Shown here: piece after piece, positions 36,480 through 44,835 of the stretch
Layout of the letters: the number at the start of each line of letters is the position of its first letter
Position numbering within the stretch: position 1 is the stretch's first letter
Position numbers and translations under genes: made by a program
Assembly: GCF_008973465.1 (NCBI RefSeq)
Contig: NZ_WBXN01000004.1
Location: 6,488,501 to 6,552,500, forward strand
Direction of reading: 5' to 3'
DNA length: 64,000 nucleotides
DNA from: Streptomyces sp. SS1-1
GTDB taxonomy: Bacteria; Actinomycetota; Actinomycetes; Streptomycetales; Streptomycetaceae
Notes under the pieces: generated by a model
What the model was told of the DNA's origin: nothing
Seen by the model: the letters and a program-made list of their open reading frames with translations, nothing else
Databases searched by the model: none

Positions 36480-37354
36480 CGGAGACCGCCGCGAGCCTGA
36501 CCCGCTTCGTGCCCCCACCCGCGGTACCCGTCGACGCACGGGGAGACTGGCCGGCCGCGGAGGCCACGCTCGGACGGCCGCTGCCCGGCGACTACGAACA
36601 CCTCGTCGCGGCCTACGGCTGGGGCGAGTTCTGCGACTACCTCCGCCTCCACACCCCGTTCGGCACCAGCCGGCACAACGGCCTGGCGTGGCAGACCGGC
36701 AGGCCGTCGGGCAGGGCGGAGGCGGACCGGGGACGCTACCCGTACCCTCTCCACCCCGCTCCGGGCGGACTGCTGATCTGGGGCGGCACGATCGACACCG
36801 ACCGGCTCTGCTGGCTCACCTCCGGCACCCCCGACCGCTGGCCCGTCGTGGTGTGGAGCGGGGACGGCCGGTACGAGACGCATCCCATGGGCGCCGCCGC
36901 GTTCATCGAGGCGTGGGCCAGGGGACGTGTGGGCTCCCGTCTGCTCGCGGACATGGAGCCGGGGCCGGCTCCCTGGTTCACCACGTTCCGGCCGCGTCTT
37001 CACCGATGCCTGTGGCTCACGGAGGGGCCCTTCGCCCATGAGCGGCGCTCGGCGATCCTGCGGGACGCACTGGCCCCGACCGCGGACCGGGGCACCTGGC
37101 GATCGGACCAGGGCGACGCGGGCCAGGATCACTTCGCCACCGTCGGTACGGACTGGCTGCTCACGTACGACATGGCCCGCCCGCACCAGATCCGGATCTC
37201 GTTCCCCCCGGAGGACGGTCCGCGGGTCGGGCGGCGGCTCTTCGCCGCTGTCCGGAGGATGCGGTGCGAGGTGACCCGGATCAGCGCGGGCAAAGGTGAG
37301 ACGCTCCCTGCCTGGGGAGCGGTCGCGGCGGAGGACTCGGTCCCGCGGACCTGA
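36476..37354 (+). CDS. SMI1/KNR4 (SUKH) family protein
   Basis: A 292-residue protein coupled by ATGA overlap to the zinc-ribbon gene. Residues about 20-160 show the SUKH pattern: WPAAEATLGRPLPGDYEHLV, AYGWGEFCDYLRLHTPF and a later GGTIDTDRLCWLTSGTPDRW. SUKH proteins are frequent immunity proteins of polymorphic toxin systems and also general regulatory adaptors. The second half (about 170-292) is a separate alpha/beta region of unknown type. No toxin gene is beside it, so an orphan immunity or housekeeping role is equally possible. Confidence 0.75.
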   Translation: MTETAASLTRFVPPPAVPVDARGDWPAAEATLGRPLPGDYEHLVAAYGWGEFCDYLRLHTPFGTSRHNGLAWQTGRPSGRAEADRGRYPYPLHPAPGGLLIWGGTIDTDRLCWLTSGTPDRWPVVVWSGDGRYETHPMGAAAFIEAWARGRVGSRLLADMEPGPAPWFTTFRPRLHRCLWLTEGPFAHERRSAILRDALAPTADRGTWRSDQGDAGQDHFATVGTDWLLTYDMARPHQIRISFPPEDGPRVGRRLFAAVRRMRCEVTRISAGKGETLPAWGAVAAEDSVPRT

Positions 37355-37370
37355 CCGGCCGGGGCGCGAG

Positions 37371-38201
37371 CTACGCGGCCCCGCGCCGATAACGCTCCGC
37401 CACCCGCCCGCCCGACCCCCTGCGGAGTTCCAGTTCCGTGGCGGCCAGGCGGGACACCGCCTCCGGGTCCGTCAGGCCGGGGACGCAGACGACCTCGCCG
37501 GTCTCCAGGGCGGCGAGCGACGCCGTCACCACGTCCTCCGGCGGCATGCCGCCCTCGTCGTGGGTGCGGCGTTCGCCGGGCACCGGGGTGGCCCCGGCGC
37601 CCAGGTGGAACTCGGTCGCTGTGAGGCCGGGGCAGACGACCTGGAGGCGGACCGGCGTGCCGGCCAGTTCCGCGGCGAGGGTGCGGGTGAACGTGACCGT
37701 GTAGCCCTTGGAGCCCGCGTAGACCGCCCGTCGGGGGAGCGGGTCGGGCGGCAGGTCGCCGGCGAACGCCAGGAGGGACGCCACGTTGATCACGGCGCCC
37801 CGGCCGCGCGCCAGCATGCCCGGCACCGCGGCACGGGTGAGCGTCGTCAGCGCCACGACGTTCACGCTCAGGACCTTGCCGAGAAGGCCGGCGTCGACCT
37901 CGGCGAACGGCCCGTAGCCGTTGATGCCGGCGTTGTTCACCAGCAGGTCCACGTCGTCGCCGGACACCCGTTCCGCGACGCGGGCCAGGTCGTCCGGGTC
38001 GGCGAGATCCGCCACCAGCGACTCGACGCCGTTCACGCCGTCGGCGCGCAGTTCCCGCGCCAGGGCCTCCAGGCGCTCGGCCCGCCGGGCGACCAGGACC
38101 AGGTTCCGGCCGCGTCCGGCCAGCCGGGTCGCGTACTCCCATCCGATGCCGGACGAGGCCCCCGTCACGAGGGCCGTGCCGGGTGCGTCGTGCGAGGTCA
38201 T
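37371..38201 (-). CDS. SDR-family oxidoreductase
   Basis: A 276-residue protein from the ATG at 38201 (GGAGGG upstream). It is a classical short-chain dehydrogenase: TGASSGIG at about residues 14-21 (NADP-type with RR after the second strand), NNAG, catalytic Ser in VINVASLL and a YAGSK motif (Tyr-x3-Lys). It reduces or oxidises a carbonyl/alcohol of unknown identity. The C-terminal tail is basic and rich in R. The gene stands alone between the SUKH gene (convergent) and lcp (divergent). Confidence 0.88.
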   Translation of the reverse strand: MTSHDAPGTALVTGASSGIGWEYATRLAGRGRNLVLVARRAERLEALARELRADGVNGVESLVADLADPDDLARVAERVSGDDVDLLVNNAGINGYGPFAEVDAGLLGKVLSVNVVALTTLTRAAVPGMLARGRGAVINVASLLAFAGDLPPDPLPRRAVYAGSKGYTVTFTRTLAAELAGTPVRLQVVCPGLTATEFHLGAGATPVPGERRTHDEGGMPPEDVVTASLAALETGEVVCVPGLTDPEAVSRLAATELELRRGSGGRVAERYRRGAA

Positions 38202-38335
38202 GCGTGTGCTCCCTCCGTCGTCGGGGGCGGGCCGACGGGGTTCCCGGACGGGGCGCCCGCCAGCGCCGGGTGACCCGGCGGACGGTGGGTGAAACGTGGC
38301 GGGGCGCTGCCCGGACGACCGTCGTGTCATGACCA

Positions 38336-38364
38336 TTGCCCGGGGGGACGCACCTCGCTATGTT
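38336..38364 (+). promoter_or_regulatory. Candidate lcp promoter
   Basis: TTGCCC (38336-38341), a 17-bp spacer and TATGTT (38359-38364) sit in an AT-rich patch about 110 bp before the lcp start. The segment right after it (TTAATCGAAAATCACATCCG) resembles a sequence in front of the double-TetR gene and may be an operator. Confidence 0.5.
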
Positions 38365-38475
38365 AATCGAAAATCACATCCGTGCGACGAGGTTCGGCAC
38401 GTATCTGTCGCGCAACTGGCAAGTCTGCACAGGCACCCGGAACCGGTATGGCTCATCAGGGAAGCAGGTAAGTCA

Positions 38476-39684
38476 ATGGAGAACCTCAGCAGGAGAAGGG
38501 CCCTGTCACTCGGTGTCGCGCTGGGCCTCGTCGGCGTCGCCAACCCCGTGCAGGCGTGGGCGTCACCCGGCTCGGCCGCCGCCGGTGCGGGAGCCGCCGC
38601 GGGGACCGGACCCGAGTGGATCTGGGACGAGCTCGCGGACCCGCTGATGGCCCGGATGATCGACAACGGACATGTGCCGGCGATCAACCGGGCGTGGGAG
38701 TCCTGGGTCGACAACAACGACCCGCTGCCCACCGGTGTCCCCTCCGACTTCGCGGCCTACCTGGCGCAGGTCAACCGGCTGCCCTCCTGGGCCGACCCCG
38801 CGAAACTCGCCCGTGCCGCCGACTTCAACCGGCGCAAGGACACGTACCTGTTCATGCTGTACGGGCTCGGCAGCGGCATCATGAGCACCGTCATCCCGCG
38901 CGAGGCCAAGAGCGTGTACTGGTCCGCGGGCGGCGCCGACATGCAGGACCGCGCGGCCAAGACGTTCACCTTCGGCTACGACCTGTCCCAGCTCGGCGCC
39001 TTCAAGCCGACGGGGCAGTTCGTCGTCACCGCCAACAAGACCCGTGTCGTGCACGCCGCCGTACGGCATCTGCTGCCGCAGTCGCCGCACTGGAAGGCGG
39101 TCGCCGACGAGTCGATCCCGATCAGCGCCGCCGACATCCTGGTCACCTTCCACAGCCTCGGCACCTACGTCCACCAGAAGCTGCTCGAGTGGAAGATCCC
39201 GTACCCGGCCGCCGACCAGGAGGCCTTCCTGCACATGTGGCAGGTCGCCATCAGCCTGCTCGGCGTGCCCTACGAGCACATCCCCAAGACGTGGGCGGAG
39301 GCCCGCGCGCAGTCGGCGCGGGTGCTCACCCCGATCCTCACGCCCTCGAAGGAGGGCATCGAGCTGGCCGAGGACCTGCTCGGCCTGACCGCGCAGATCG
39401 ACCTCGGCGTCACCCGCGGTTTCCTCAACGAGTTCGTGCGTTACGTCCTCAGCGACCAGGTCGGCGACTGGCTGGGCCTCAAGCGCGACTACGCGGCCGC
39501 GGTCCTGGTCCGTACGGCGTGGCCGGCGTTCATCCTCTTCCGCGAGGGGCTGTCGCCCGTCATGCCCGGCGCGTTCTACACGCTCGACCAGTTCATCCGC
39601 GCGCTGGCCATGCTGTTCCTCAACAAGGGCTCCTCGGGGACCACCACGCCCATCACCATCCCCACCGGCAACCGGCCGTCCTGA
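38476..39684 (+). CDS. lcp: Latex clearing protein, rubber oxygenase
   Basis: A 402-residue protein (the Streptomyces K30 Lcp has 407). A Tat signal is at the N-terminus (LSRRRALSLGVALGLVG). All residues known to matter in the K30 enzyme are found at a constant offset of 5: Glu143 (K30 E148), Arg159 (R164), Lys162 (K167), Thr163 (T168) and heme-axial His193 (H198). Lcp is a secreted b-type heme dioxygenase that cleaves double bonds of poly(cis-1,4-isoprene), giving oligo-isoprenoids with keto and aldehyde ends. It is followed by a convergent double-TetR regulator. The oxiAB genes found after lcp in strain K30 are absent. The downstream catabolic genes lie within 18 kb. Confidence 0.95.
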   Translation: MENLSRRRALSLGVALGLVGVANPVQAWASPGSAAAGAGAAAGTGPEWIWDELADPLMARMIDNGHVPAINRAWESWVDNNDPLPTGVPSDFAAYLAQVNRLPSWADPAKLARAADFNRRKDTYLFMLYGLGSGIMSTVIPREAKSVYWSAGGADMQDRAAKTFTFGYDLSQLGAFKPTGQFVVTANKTRVVHAAVRHLLPQSPHWKAVADESIPISAADILVTFHSLGTYVHQKLLEWKIPYPAADQEAFLHMWQVAISLLGVPYEHIPKTWAEARAQSARVLTPILTPSKEGIELAEDLLGLTAQIDLGVTRGFLNEFVRYVLSDQVGDWLGLKRDYAAAVLVRTAWPAFILFREGLSPVMPGAFYTLDQFIRALAMLFLNKGSSGTTTPITIPTGNRPS

Positions 39685-39753
39685 GCACAGGGGCCGAGCA
39701 CATGTGTGTCCGCCCCGCGGCCACCCGGGCCCAGGGGCGGACACCGGTCGGGC

Positions 39754-40974
39754 TCACACGCCCAGCGCGCCCAGGATCAGCGCGGTCACGGCCTCACGGT
39801 TCGCGGCGCCGTCCTGCCACCGCAGGGCCCGTCCCGCCTCGACCACCACACCGAACCCCGCGTGCACCAGCACCCTGGTCTGCCGGGGGTCCAGCTCCGG
39901 GCGGACCAGCCGCAACTGCTGCTCCCAGACGGCGATGTGTTCGCGCTGCGCCAGCATCACCGGCCGCCGCAGATGATCGGGCAGCCCGCCGAGCTCGGCC
40001 TCGGCGACGCTGTTGAGCTCGGTGTGCTCGAAGCCGTACGCCACATACGTCGACGCCAGCGCGACGACGGCCTCCCGAGGGTCAGCCACCCCGGCCAGGC
40101 TCCGCTCCACGCCCTGCGACAGCAGCGCCGCCGCCTGGAGACAGGCCGCCGCCAGGATGTCGATCTTGCCCGGGTAGTGGCGGTACAGCGCCGACGGCGT
40201 CAGTCCCACCGCCTCCGCGATCTGCCCGTTGGTGACACTGGCGAACCCGTTGCGGGCGAACAGCGGGACGGACGCCGCGAGGATCTCCGCCCGCCGGGTG
40301 CGCGGCACCGGCCGGGCGGGCAGTTCGACGGGGCGCGCCCGCGTCCGGCCCGCCGCCGGATCGCTCGCGGCCACGCCCCGCGCCGACGCCACCAGCAGGT
40401 CCTCGGCGCGGCGTTGGGCGATGGAGGTGTGGTGCATCGTGATGGACCCGATCGCACCGAGGGCCGCCACGGCCCGTAGACGCTCGTCGGACGGCAGGGC
40501 ATGCTCGTCGGACGGCGAGGGATGCTCGCGCCGCACCGCCTCGTCGACCCGGTCGACCAGGCGCTGGAACTTCACCCGCAGGCGCCTGCGGTCCTCACGG
40601 TTGAGGTAACGCGCCTCCCAGCGATACACGCCGCCCGACGCGCGATGGGAGACGGTGATCCGGGTGAGCGCGGTGAGGACGTCCGTCAGACTCGCCCCGG
40701 CCGGCACCTCGTCCAGCGCGGAGACCAGCCCGTCCACCATGACGTCGGCGCACTCCGCGAACAGCGCGTACTTGTTGGGGAAGTGCCGGTACAGCGCGGC
40801 CGCCGAGATGCCCACCTGCGCGGCGACCTCCTCCATGGAGGCCGTGTGGTAGCCGCGCTCGCTGAAGATCCGCCCGGCCGCCTCGACGATCAGCTGTCTG
40901 CGGTTGCGGGGCCGCGTGGCCGGAGCCGGTTCCGCGGGCGCGGTCGAACGGGCGGACGAGGAGGCGGGAGCCAT
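39754..40974 (-). CDS. Tandem double-TetR transcriptional regulator
   Basis: A 406-residue protein from the ATG at 40974, twice the normal TetR length. Residues about 27-75 are one TetR HTH (IFSERGYHTASMEEVAAQVG, ALYRHFPNK). Residues about 225-275 are a second (PLFARNGFASVTNGQIAEAV, ALYRHYPGK). Each is followed by its own ligand domain. A single chain therefore makes a pseudo-dimer, possibly with asymmetric operator recognition. It converges on lcp and probably regulates it and/or the ADH genes; regulators of lcp in other actinobacteria are TetR-like. GATT-N4-AATC (40978-40989) lies just before its start and may be its own operator. Confidence 0.85.
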   Translation of the reverse strand: MAPASSSARSTAPAEPAPATRPRNRRQLIVEAAGRIFSERGYHTASMEEVAAQVGISAAALYRHFPNKYALFAECADVMVDGLVSALDEVPAGASLTDVLTALTRITVSHRASGGVYRWEARYLNREDRRRLRVKFQRLVDRVDEAVRREHPSPSDEHALPSDERLRAVAALGAIGSITMHHTSIAQRRAEDLLVASARGVAASDPAAGRTRARPVELPARPVPRTRRAEILAASVPLFARNGFASVTNGQIAEAVGLTPSALYRHYPGKIDILAAACLQAAALLSQGVERSLAGVADPREAVVALASTYVAYGFEHTELNSVAEAELGGLPDHLRRPVMLAQREHIAVWEQQLRLVRPELDPRQTRVLVHAGFGVVVEAGRALRWQDGAANREAVTALILGALGV

Positions 40975-41058
40975 GGCGATTAGTCAATCACACCCGGTCA
41001 GGCGGCCGGGGGCCCTCCGTTTCCCGCCGTCCGCGCGGACGGGGCATGGGACGGCGCG

Positions 41059-42150
41059 TCAGTCGAAGGTGAGCACCGGCTTCACCGCACTGCCGTCCTC
41101 CATCGCCGCCACCGCCGCGCCGATCTCCTCGAACGGGAACGCCGCGACCAGCCTCTCCACCGGGAACCGGCCCCGGCGCCACAGACCGATCAGCTCCGGC
41201 AGGAACCGGGCCGGATCGGAGTCCCCCTCGATCACCCCGTGCACCCGCACCCCCTTGGCCAGCAACGGCATCACGTCGAACGTCACCTCGCCGCCCAGAC
41301 CCAGCAGGGCCAGCTCCCCGCGCGGGGAGAGCGCGGCCACCGCCTGCCGGGCCACCTCCGGACGTCCCGTCGTCTCCACGACATGGTGCGCCCCGCCCCC
41401 CGTGAGGTCCCGCAGGGCCCCCACCAGGCCGTCCCCGGGAGGCAGCGCCGCCTTCGCGCCCAGCTCGACGGCCAGGGTGCGGCGTGCTGGGACGGGGTCG
41501 ACCGCCACCACCGGGTCGCAGCCCACAGCCACCGCCGCCATGACCGCGCTCAGGCCGACCCCACCCGCCCCCATCACGACCAGGGACGCGCCCCGCTCCG
41601 GTCGCAGCCTGTTCAGTACCGTGCCCGCCCCCGTCTGCCCGCTGCATCCGAGCGGCGCCGCGACCTCGTCCGGCAGATCCGCCGGCACCGGGACCACACC
41701 CCGCTCCCGCACCACGGCGTACGTGGCGAAGCTGGACTGGCCGAAGAAGGCGCCGTACACGGGCGTGCCGTCGCGGGAGAGGGGGCTGGTGCCGTCGGCG
41801 CGCCCGCCAGAGAAGTTCAGGGCCGGCGCGTGGAGACAGTACGCGGGACGGCCCGTCGCGCACTGGTCGCACGTCCCGCAGCTCGCGAAGGTGAGGCAGA
41901 CCCGGTCGCCGGGGGCCACGCCCCGCACCTCCGCGCCGACCGCCTCGACCCGCCCCGCGCCCTCATGGCCGAAGACCGTCGGGGTGAGCCGGCGCGGCCA
42001 GATGTCCCGCATGGCCAGGTCGGTGTGGCAGACCCCGGCCGCGGTCATCCGCACCAGCACCTCGTCCGGGCGTGGCTCGCCCAGGTCGAGATCCCGCACG
42101 GTGAACGGGGCGCCCGGCGCCTCGACGACCGCCGCGCGGATCCGCCTCAC
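41059..42150 (-). CDS. Zinc-dependent alcohol dehydrogenase (MDR family)
   Basis: A 363-residue protein from the GTG at 42150, overlapping the upstream gene by 4 bp. Catalytic zinc ligands are the Cys of GVCHTD and the GHEGAG block. The structural zinc loop is CGTCDQCATGRPAYC (four Cys). The nucleotide-binding motif is MGAGGVGLSAVMAA, followed by DPV at the end of strand 2, consistent with NAD. The long lobe resembles class III/aryl-alcohol dehydrogenases. It would interconvert a primary alcohol and aldehyde, which suits breakdown of oligo-isoprenoid or other hydrophobic alcohols near lcp. Confidence 0.9.
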   Translation of the reverse strand: MRRIRAAVVEAPGAPFTVRDLDLGEPRPDEVLVRMTAAGVCHTDLAMRDIWPRRLTPTVFGHEGAGRVEAVGAEVRGVAPGDRVCLTFASCGTCDQCATGRPAYCLHAPALNFSGGRADGTSPLSRDGTPVYGAFFGQSSFATYAVVRERGVVPVPADLPDEVAAPLGCSGQTGAGTVLNRLRPERGASLVVMGAGGVGLSAVMAAVAVGCDPVVAVDPVPARRTLAVELGAKAALPPGDGLVGALRDLTGGGAHHVVETTGRPEVARQAVAALSPRGELALLGLGGEVTFDVMPLLAKGVRVHGVIEGDSDPARFLPELIGLWRRGRFPVERLVAAFPFEEIGAAVAAMEDGSAVKPVLTFD

Positions 42151-42629
42151 GCGCCGGCCTCGGGCGCACGCTCCAGGTAGAAGTAGTAGTACGGCCCCTC
42201 GGGCGGCACGTCCTTGCCGTTCATGATGCCGAGCAGCGTGGCCTCGTCCACCCACTTGAAGTGGTCGAACACCGGCCGCCCGTCGTACACCATCGTGGCC
42301 GTCGACTCGCCCCGGAACTCCACCGTCCACAGGCTCGCCTCGCCCTGCCCCAGCTCGACGTTCGAGTACAGCTCACCCGCCTCGTTCCGGCACATCAGCG
42401 GCTTGGCGTCGTGCAGCGAGTGGAACGTCTTGCCGTACCAACCCGCCTTCTCCAGCATGCCGTTGAGCGGGTGGCCGGTGTCGAACTCGCCGCCTTTCCA
42501 CTCACCGAGGATGTCCTCGGCGCGGACGGTGGGCAACACCGCCCAGACGGCGTCGAGTTCGGCGGAGTCGACCGTGCCGTCCTGCTCCTGGAGCCGGCGG
42601 AACAGGGTGCGGGCCTCGTGCACGTCCAT
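42147..42629 (-). CDS. GXWXG/DUF4334 domain protein
   Basis: A 160-residue protein from the ATG at 42629 (GAGAGGAC upstream). It carries the GXWXG motif as GEWKGGEF at about residues 42-49 and the DUF4334-like end (TATMVYDGRPVFDHFKWVDE, GIMNGK). These two domains usually occur together in actinobacteria next to lipid or alcohol metabolism genes. They are lipocalin-like beta barrels that may carry hydrophobic ligands. The stop overlaps the start of the alcohol dehydrogenase, so it may deliver or accept the same substrate. Confidence 0.8.
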   Translation of the reverse strand: MDVHEARTLFRRLQEQDGTVDSAELDAVWAVLPTVRAEDILGEWKGGEFDTGHPLNGMLEKAGWYGKTFHSLHDAKPLMCRNEAGELYSNVELGQGEASLWTVEFRGESTATMVYDGRPVFDHFKWVDEATLLGIMNGKDVPPEGPYYYFYLERAPEAGA

Positions 42630-42703
42630 GGGGTGTCCTCTCGTCGGTCGGTGCTGACGCGTGGGGTGCGGTCGGCCGTGCCGGACGCGGAGGCCGCAGC
42701 CGG

Positions 42704-43408
42704 TCAGCCGGCCGGGCGCGGCGCCGCTCCGCGGGCCGCGGGGGTCCGCGGGCGGATCAGGGCGATGTCGCCGGCGACGGCGCCGGGGTGCCCCACGGTG
42801 CCGAGGCTCAGCAGCACGTGCCGCTCGGCGACCTCCTCCGCGGTGAGCGGGCCGTCCTCGCGGAACCAGTTGGCGACGCCCTGGCACATCACCAGCACCG
42901 AGCGCACCGCGTCGGCGGGGATGGGTGTGGTGAACGCGCCCTGGGCGCGGCCCTCCTCGACCGTGTCCAGGAGCATGTGCTCCAGGTAGTCGCGCAGGGC
43001 GACGTACCGGGCCCGGTTCTGCGGCTCCAGGCTGCGGATCTCCGTGTCCAGGAAGGCCAGTTGGCGGCGGTGGGCCATGTACAGCACGATCGACTCGACC
43101 ATGCCGCAGAAGCGGGCCAGCGGATCGTCCCCGGCCTCCCCGGCCGCCGCCCGGCAGCGGTCCAGGACGTCCTTGATGGACGTCTCCAGGAGGGTCGCCA
43201 GCAGGGCCTGCTTGTTCTCGTAGTGGTAGTACAGCGCGGGCACGGTGACGCCGACCCGGCCGGCGATGTCCCGCACCGAAGTGCCGTGATAACCCTGCTC
43301 GTTGAAGGCCCGCATGGCGTGCATCAGGATCGGGTGCAGGTCGAGCGGGGCGTAGGAGCGCCAGTGTCCGGCCGGTGGCGTGGTCTCCTGGCTGGGCGCG
43401 GTGTTCAA
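42704..43408 (-). CDS. TetR-family regulator of the beta-oxidation operon
   Basis: A 234-residue protein. The TTG at 43408 is favoured as start because GGAGGAG lies 6 bp upstream; in-frame ATGs further up lack an RBS. The HTH is at about residues 30-75 (AFNEQGYHGTSVRDIAGRVG, PALYYHYENKQALL), followed by a ligand-binding helical domain of the type seen in acyl-CoA-responsive repressors. It is divergent from the racemase-to-acyl-CoA-synthetase operon. Two copies of a TTAGCGA(T/A)CG(T/C)TCAGT(G/A)A sequence sit in the intervening region, one overlapping the operon promoter. Ligand release by a CoA thioester is inferred. Confidence 0.87.
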   Translation of the reverse strand: MNTAPSQETTPPAGHWRSYAPLDLHPILMHAMRAFNEQGYHGTSVRDIAGRVGVTVPALYYHYENKQALLATLLETSIKDVLDRCRAAAGEAGDDPLARFCGMVESIVLYMAHRRQLAFLDTEIRSLEPQNRARYVALRDYLEHMLLDTVEEGRAQGAFTTPIPADAVRSVLVMCQGVANWFREDGPLTAEEVAERHVLLSLGTVGHPGAVAGDIALIRPRTPAARGAAPRPAG

Positions 43409-43482
43409 CGGCTCTCCTCCGGGGCGGACGGCGATCGGCGACATCGTACGGCTGGGTGGACGGCCCACTCCCTTCCTGTTGC

Positions 43483-43500
43483 TTAGCGATCGTTCAGTGA
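43483..43500. promoter_or_regulatory. TetR operator copy 1
   Basis: TTAGCGATCGTTCAGTGA, matching the second copy at 43615-43632 in 15 of 18 positions. It lies 75-92 bp upstream of the TetR start and would autoregulate that gene. A separate perfect 12-bp palindrome, CTTGCATGCAAG, follows at 43504-43515. Confidence 0.6.
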
Positions 43501-43585
43501 ATCCTTGCATGCAAGCCCTGTACGGGTGTCGAACGGGCCCCACTTTCCTCGCCTCGATCCGTAAAAACAAGTGGCGCACGGGGAG

Positions 43586-43632
43586 TTGACCGTCCGGCGT
43601 GCCGCTCCTACGTTTTAGCGAACGCTCAGTAA
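43586..43632 (+). promoter_or_regulatory. Operon promoter with TetR operator copy 2
   Basis: TTGACC (43586-43591), a 17-bp spacer and TACGTT (43609-43614) form a good housekeeping promoter. TTAGCGAACGCTCAGTAA (43615-43632) immediately follows the -10 box and would cover the transcription start, so binding should repress. Translation begins 49 bp later. Confidence 0.65.
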
Positions 43633-43680
43633 GTCCCCGATCGTCGGCGGCGGGTCCGCCGTGCGCCGAGAGAGGAACCC

Positions 43681-44835
43681 ATGAGCTCGAACTGCACCGA
43701 CCCTCCCGGCCGCGCGGTCACGGGCCCGCTGGACGGTGTGCGCGTGGTCGAGTTGGCGGGGATCGGCCCCGGACCGTTCGCCGCGATGCTGCTCGCCGAC
43801 CTGGGTGCCGACGTGGTCCGCGTGGACCGCCCCGGCCGCACCCCGCTCGGCGGCGACCCCGCACACGACCTGACCAACCGGAACAAGCGCTCCGTCGTCG
43901 TCGACCTCAAGTCGCCCGAAGGACCGGCCGCCGTACGGGCGTTGGCGGCGCGCGCCGACATCCTGCTGGAGGGATACCGGCCCGGCGTCGCGGAACGACT
44001 CGGCGTCGGCCCCGAGGACTGCATGGCCGGCCGGCCCGCCCTGGTGTACGGCCGGATGACCGGCTGGGGGCAGGACGGCCCGCTCGCCTCCCTCGCCGGG
44101 CACGACATCGGCTACATCGCCACCGCCGGCGCCCTCTCCATGATCGGAGCCCCGGACGGACCGCCCGTCCTTCCCGCCAACCTGCTCGGCGACTACGCGG
44201 GCGGCTCCCTCTACCTGACCACCGGCGTCCTCGCCGCGCTGGTCACCGCCCGCGCCACCGGACGCGGTCAGGTCGTGGACTGCGCCATCGTGGACGGCAC
44301 CGCGCACCTGACGAGCCTCTTCTGGGGCATGCTCGCCGAGGGCACCTGGCGCGACGCCCGCGGCCACAACCTGCTCGACGGCGGCTGCCCCTACTACGGC
44401 GTGTACGAGACGTCCGACGGTGGCTGGATGGCGGTCGGCGCCCTGGAACCGGAGTTCTACCGGACGTACGTCTCCCTGCTCGGCCTCGACGCCGACGCGC
44501 TGCCCGACCGCGACGACCCGCGCAACTGGCCCGCTCTGCGCGCCGAGTTCGCCGCCCGCTTCCGGACCGCCGGCCGCGCCCGCTGGACGGCCGTCTTCGA
44601 GGGCACCGACGCCTGCGTCGCCCCCGTGCTCTCCCTGCGCGAGGCCGCCGAGCACCGGCACCTCACCGCGCGCGGCACCTACACCGACGCGCACGGCGTC
44701 ACCCAGCCCGCCCCCGCACCTCGCTTCTCCCACACACCCGGCACCCTCAGGCTCCCCCCGGCCGTCCCCGGCGCCCACACCTCCGACGTGGCCCGCGACT
44801 GGGACGTGCCCGACCTGCTGAAGGACCACAGCTGA
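43681..44835 (+). CDS. mcr: Alpha-methylacyl-CoA racemase (CoA-transferase III family)
   Basis: A 384-residue protein from the ATG at 43681 (AGAGAGGAAC upstream). It has the family III fold with VVELAGIGPGPFAAMLLADLGADVVRVDRP. The catalytic pair His141 (GHDIGYI) and Asp171 (LLGDYAGG) is 30 residues apart, exactly as His126/Asp156 in mycobacterial MCR. It epimerises 2-methylacyl-CoA so that the S form can enter beta-oxidation. This is needed for methyl-branched chains such as oligo-isoprenoids, cholesterol side chains or phytanate. Mcr has been implicated in rubber use by Gordonia. First gene of a six-gene operon. CoA transferase activity is a less likely alternative. Confidence 0.87.
   Translation: MSSNCTDPPGRAVTGPLDGVRVVELAGIGPGPFAAMLLADLGADVVRVDRPGRTPLGGDPAHDLTNRNKRSVVVDLKSPEGPAAVRALAARADILLEGYRPGVAERLGVGPEDCMAGRPALVYGRMTGWGQDGPLASLAGHDIGYIATAGALSMIGAPDGPPVLPANLLGDYAGGSLYLTTGVLAALVTARATGRGQVVDCAIVDGTAHLTSLFWGMLAEGTWRDARGHNLLDGGCPYYGVYETSDGGWMAVGALEPEFYRTYVSLLGLDADALPDRDDPRNWPALRAEFAARFRTAGRARWTAVFEGTDACVAPVLSLREAAEHRHLTARGTYTDAHGVTQPAPAPRFSHTPGTLRLPPAVPGAHTSDVARDWDVPDLLKDHS

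Noticed and set aside
41059..42150. Reading the alcohol dehydrogenase as starting further upstream (to 42330)
   Set aside because: The extension overlaps the GXWXG gene in another frame and is arginine-rich; the GTGA overlap gives a natural start at 42150.
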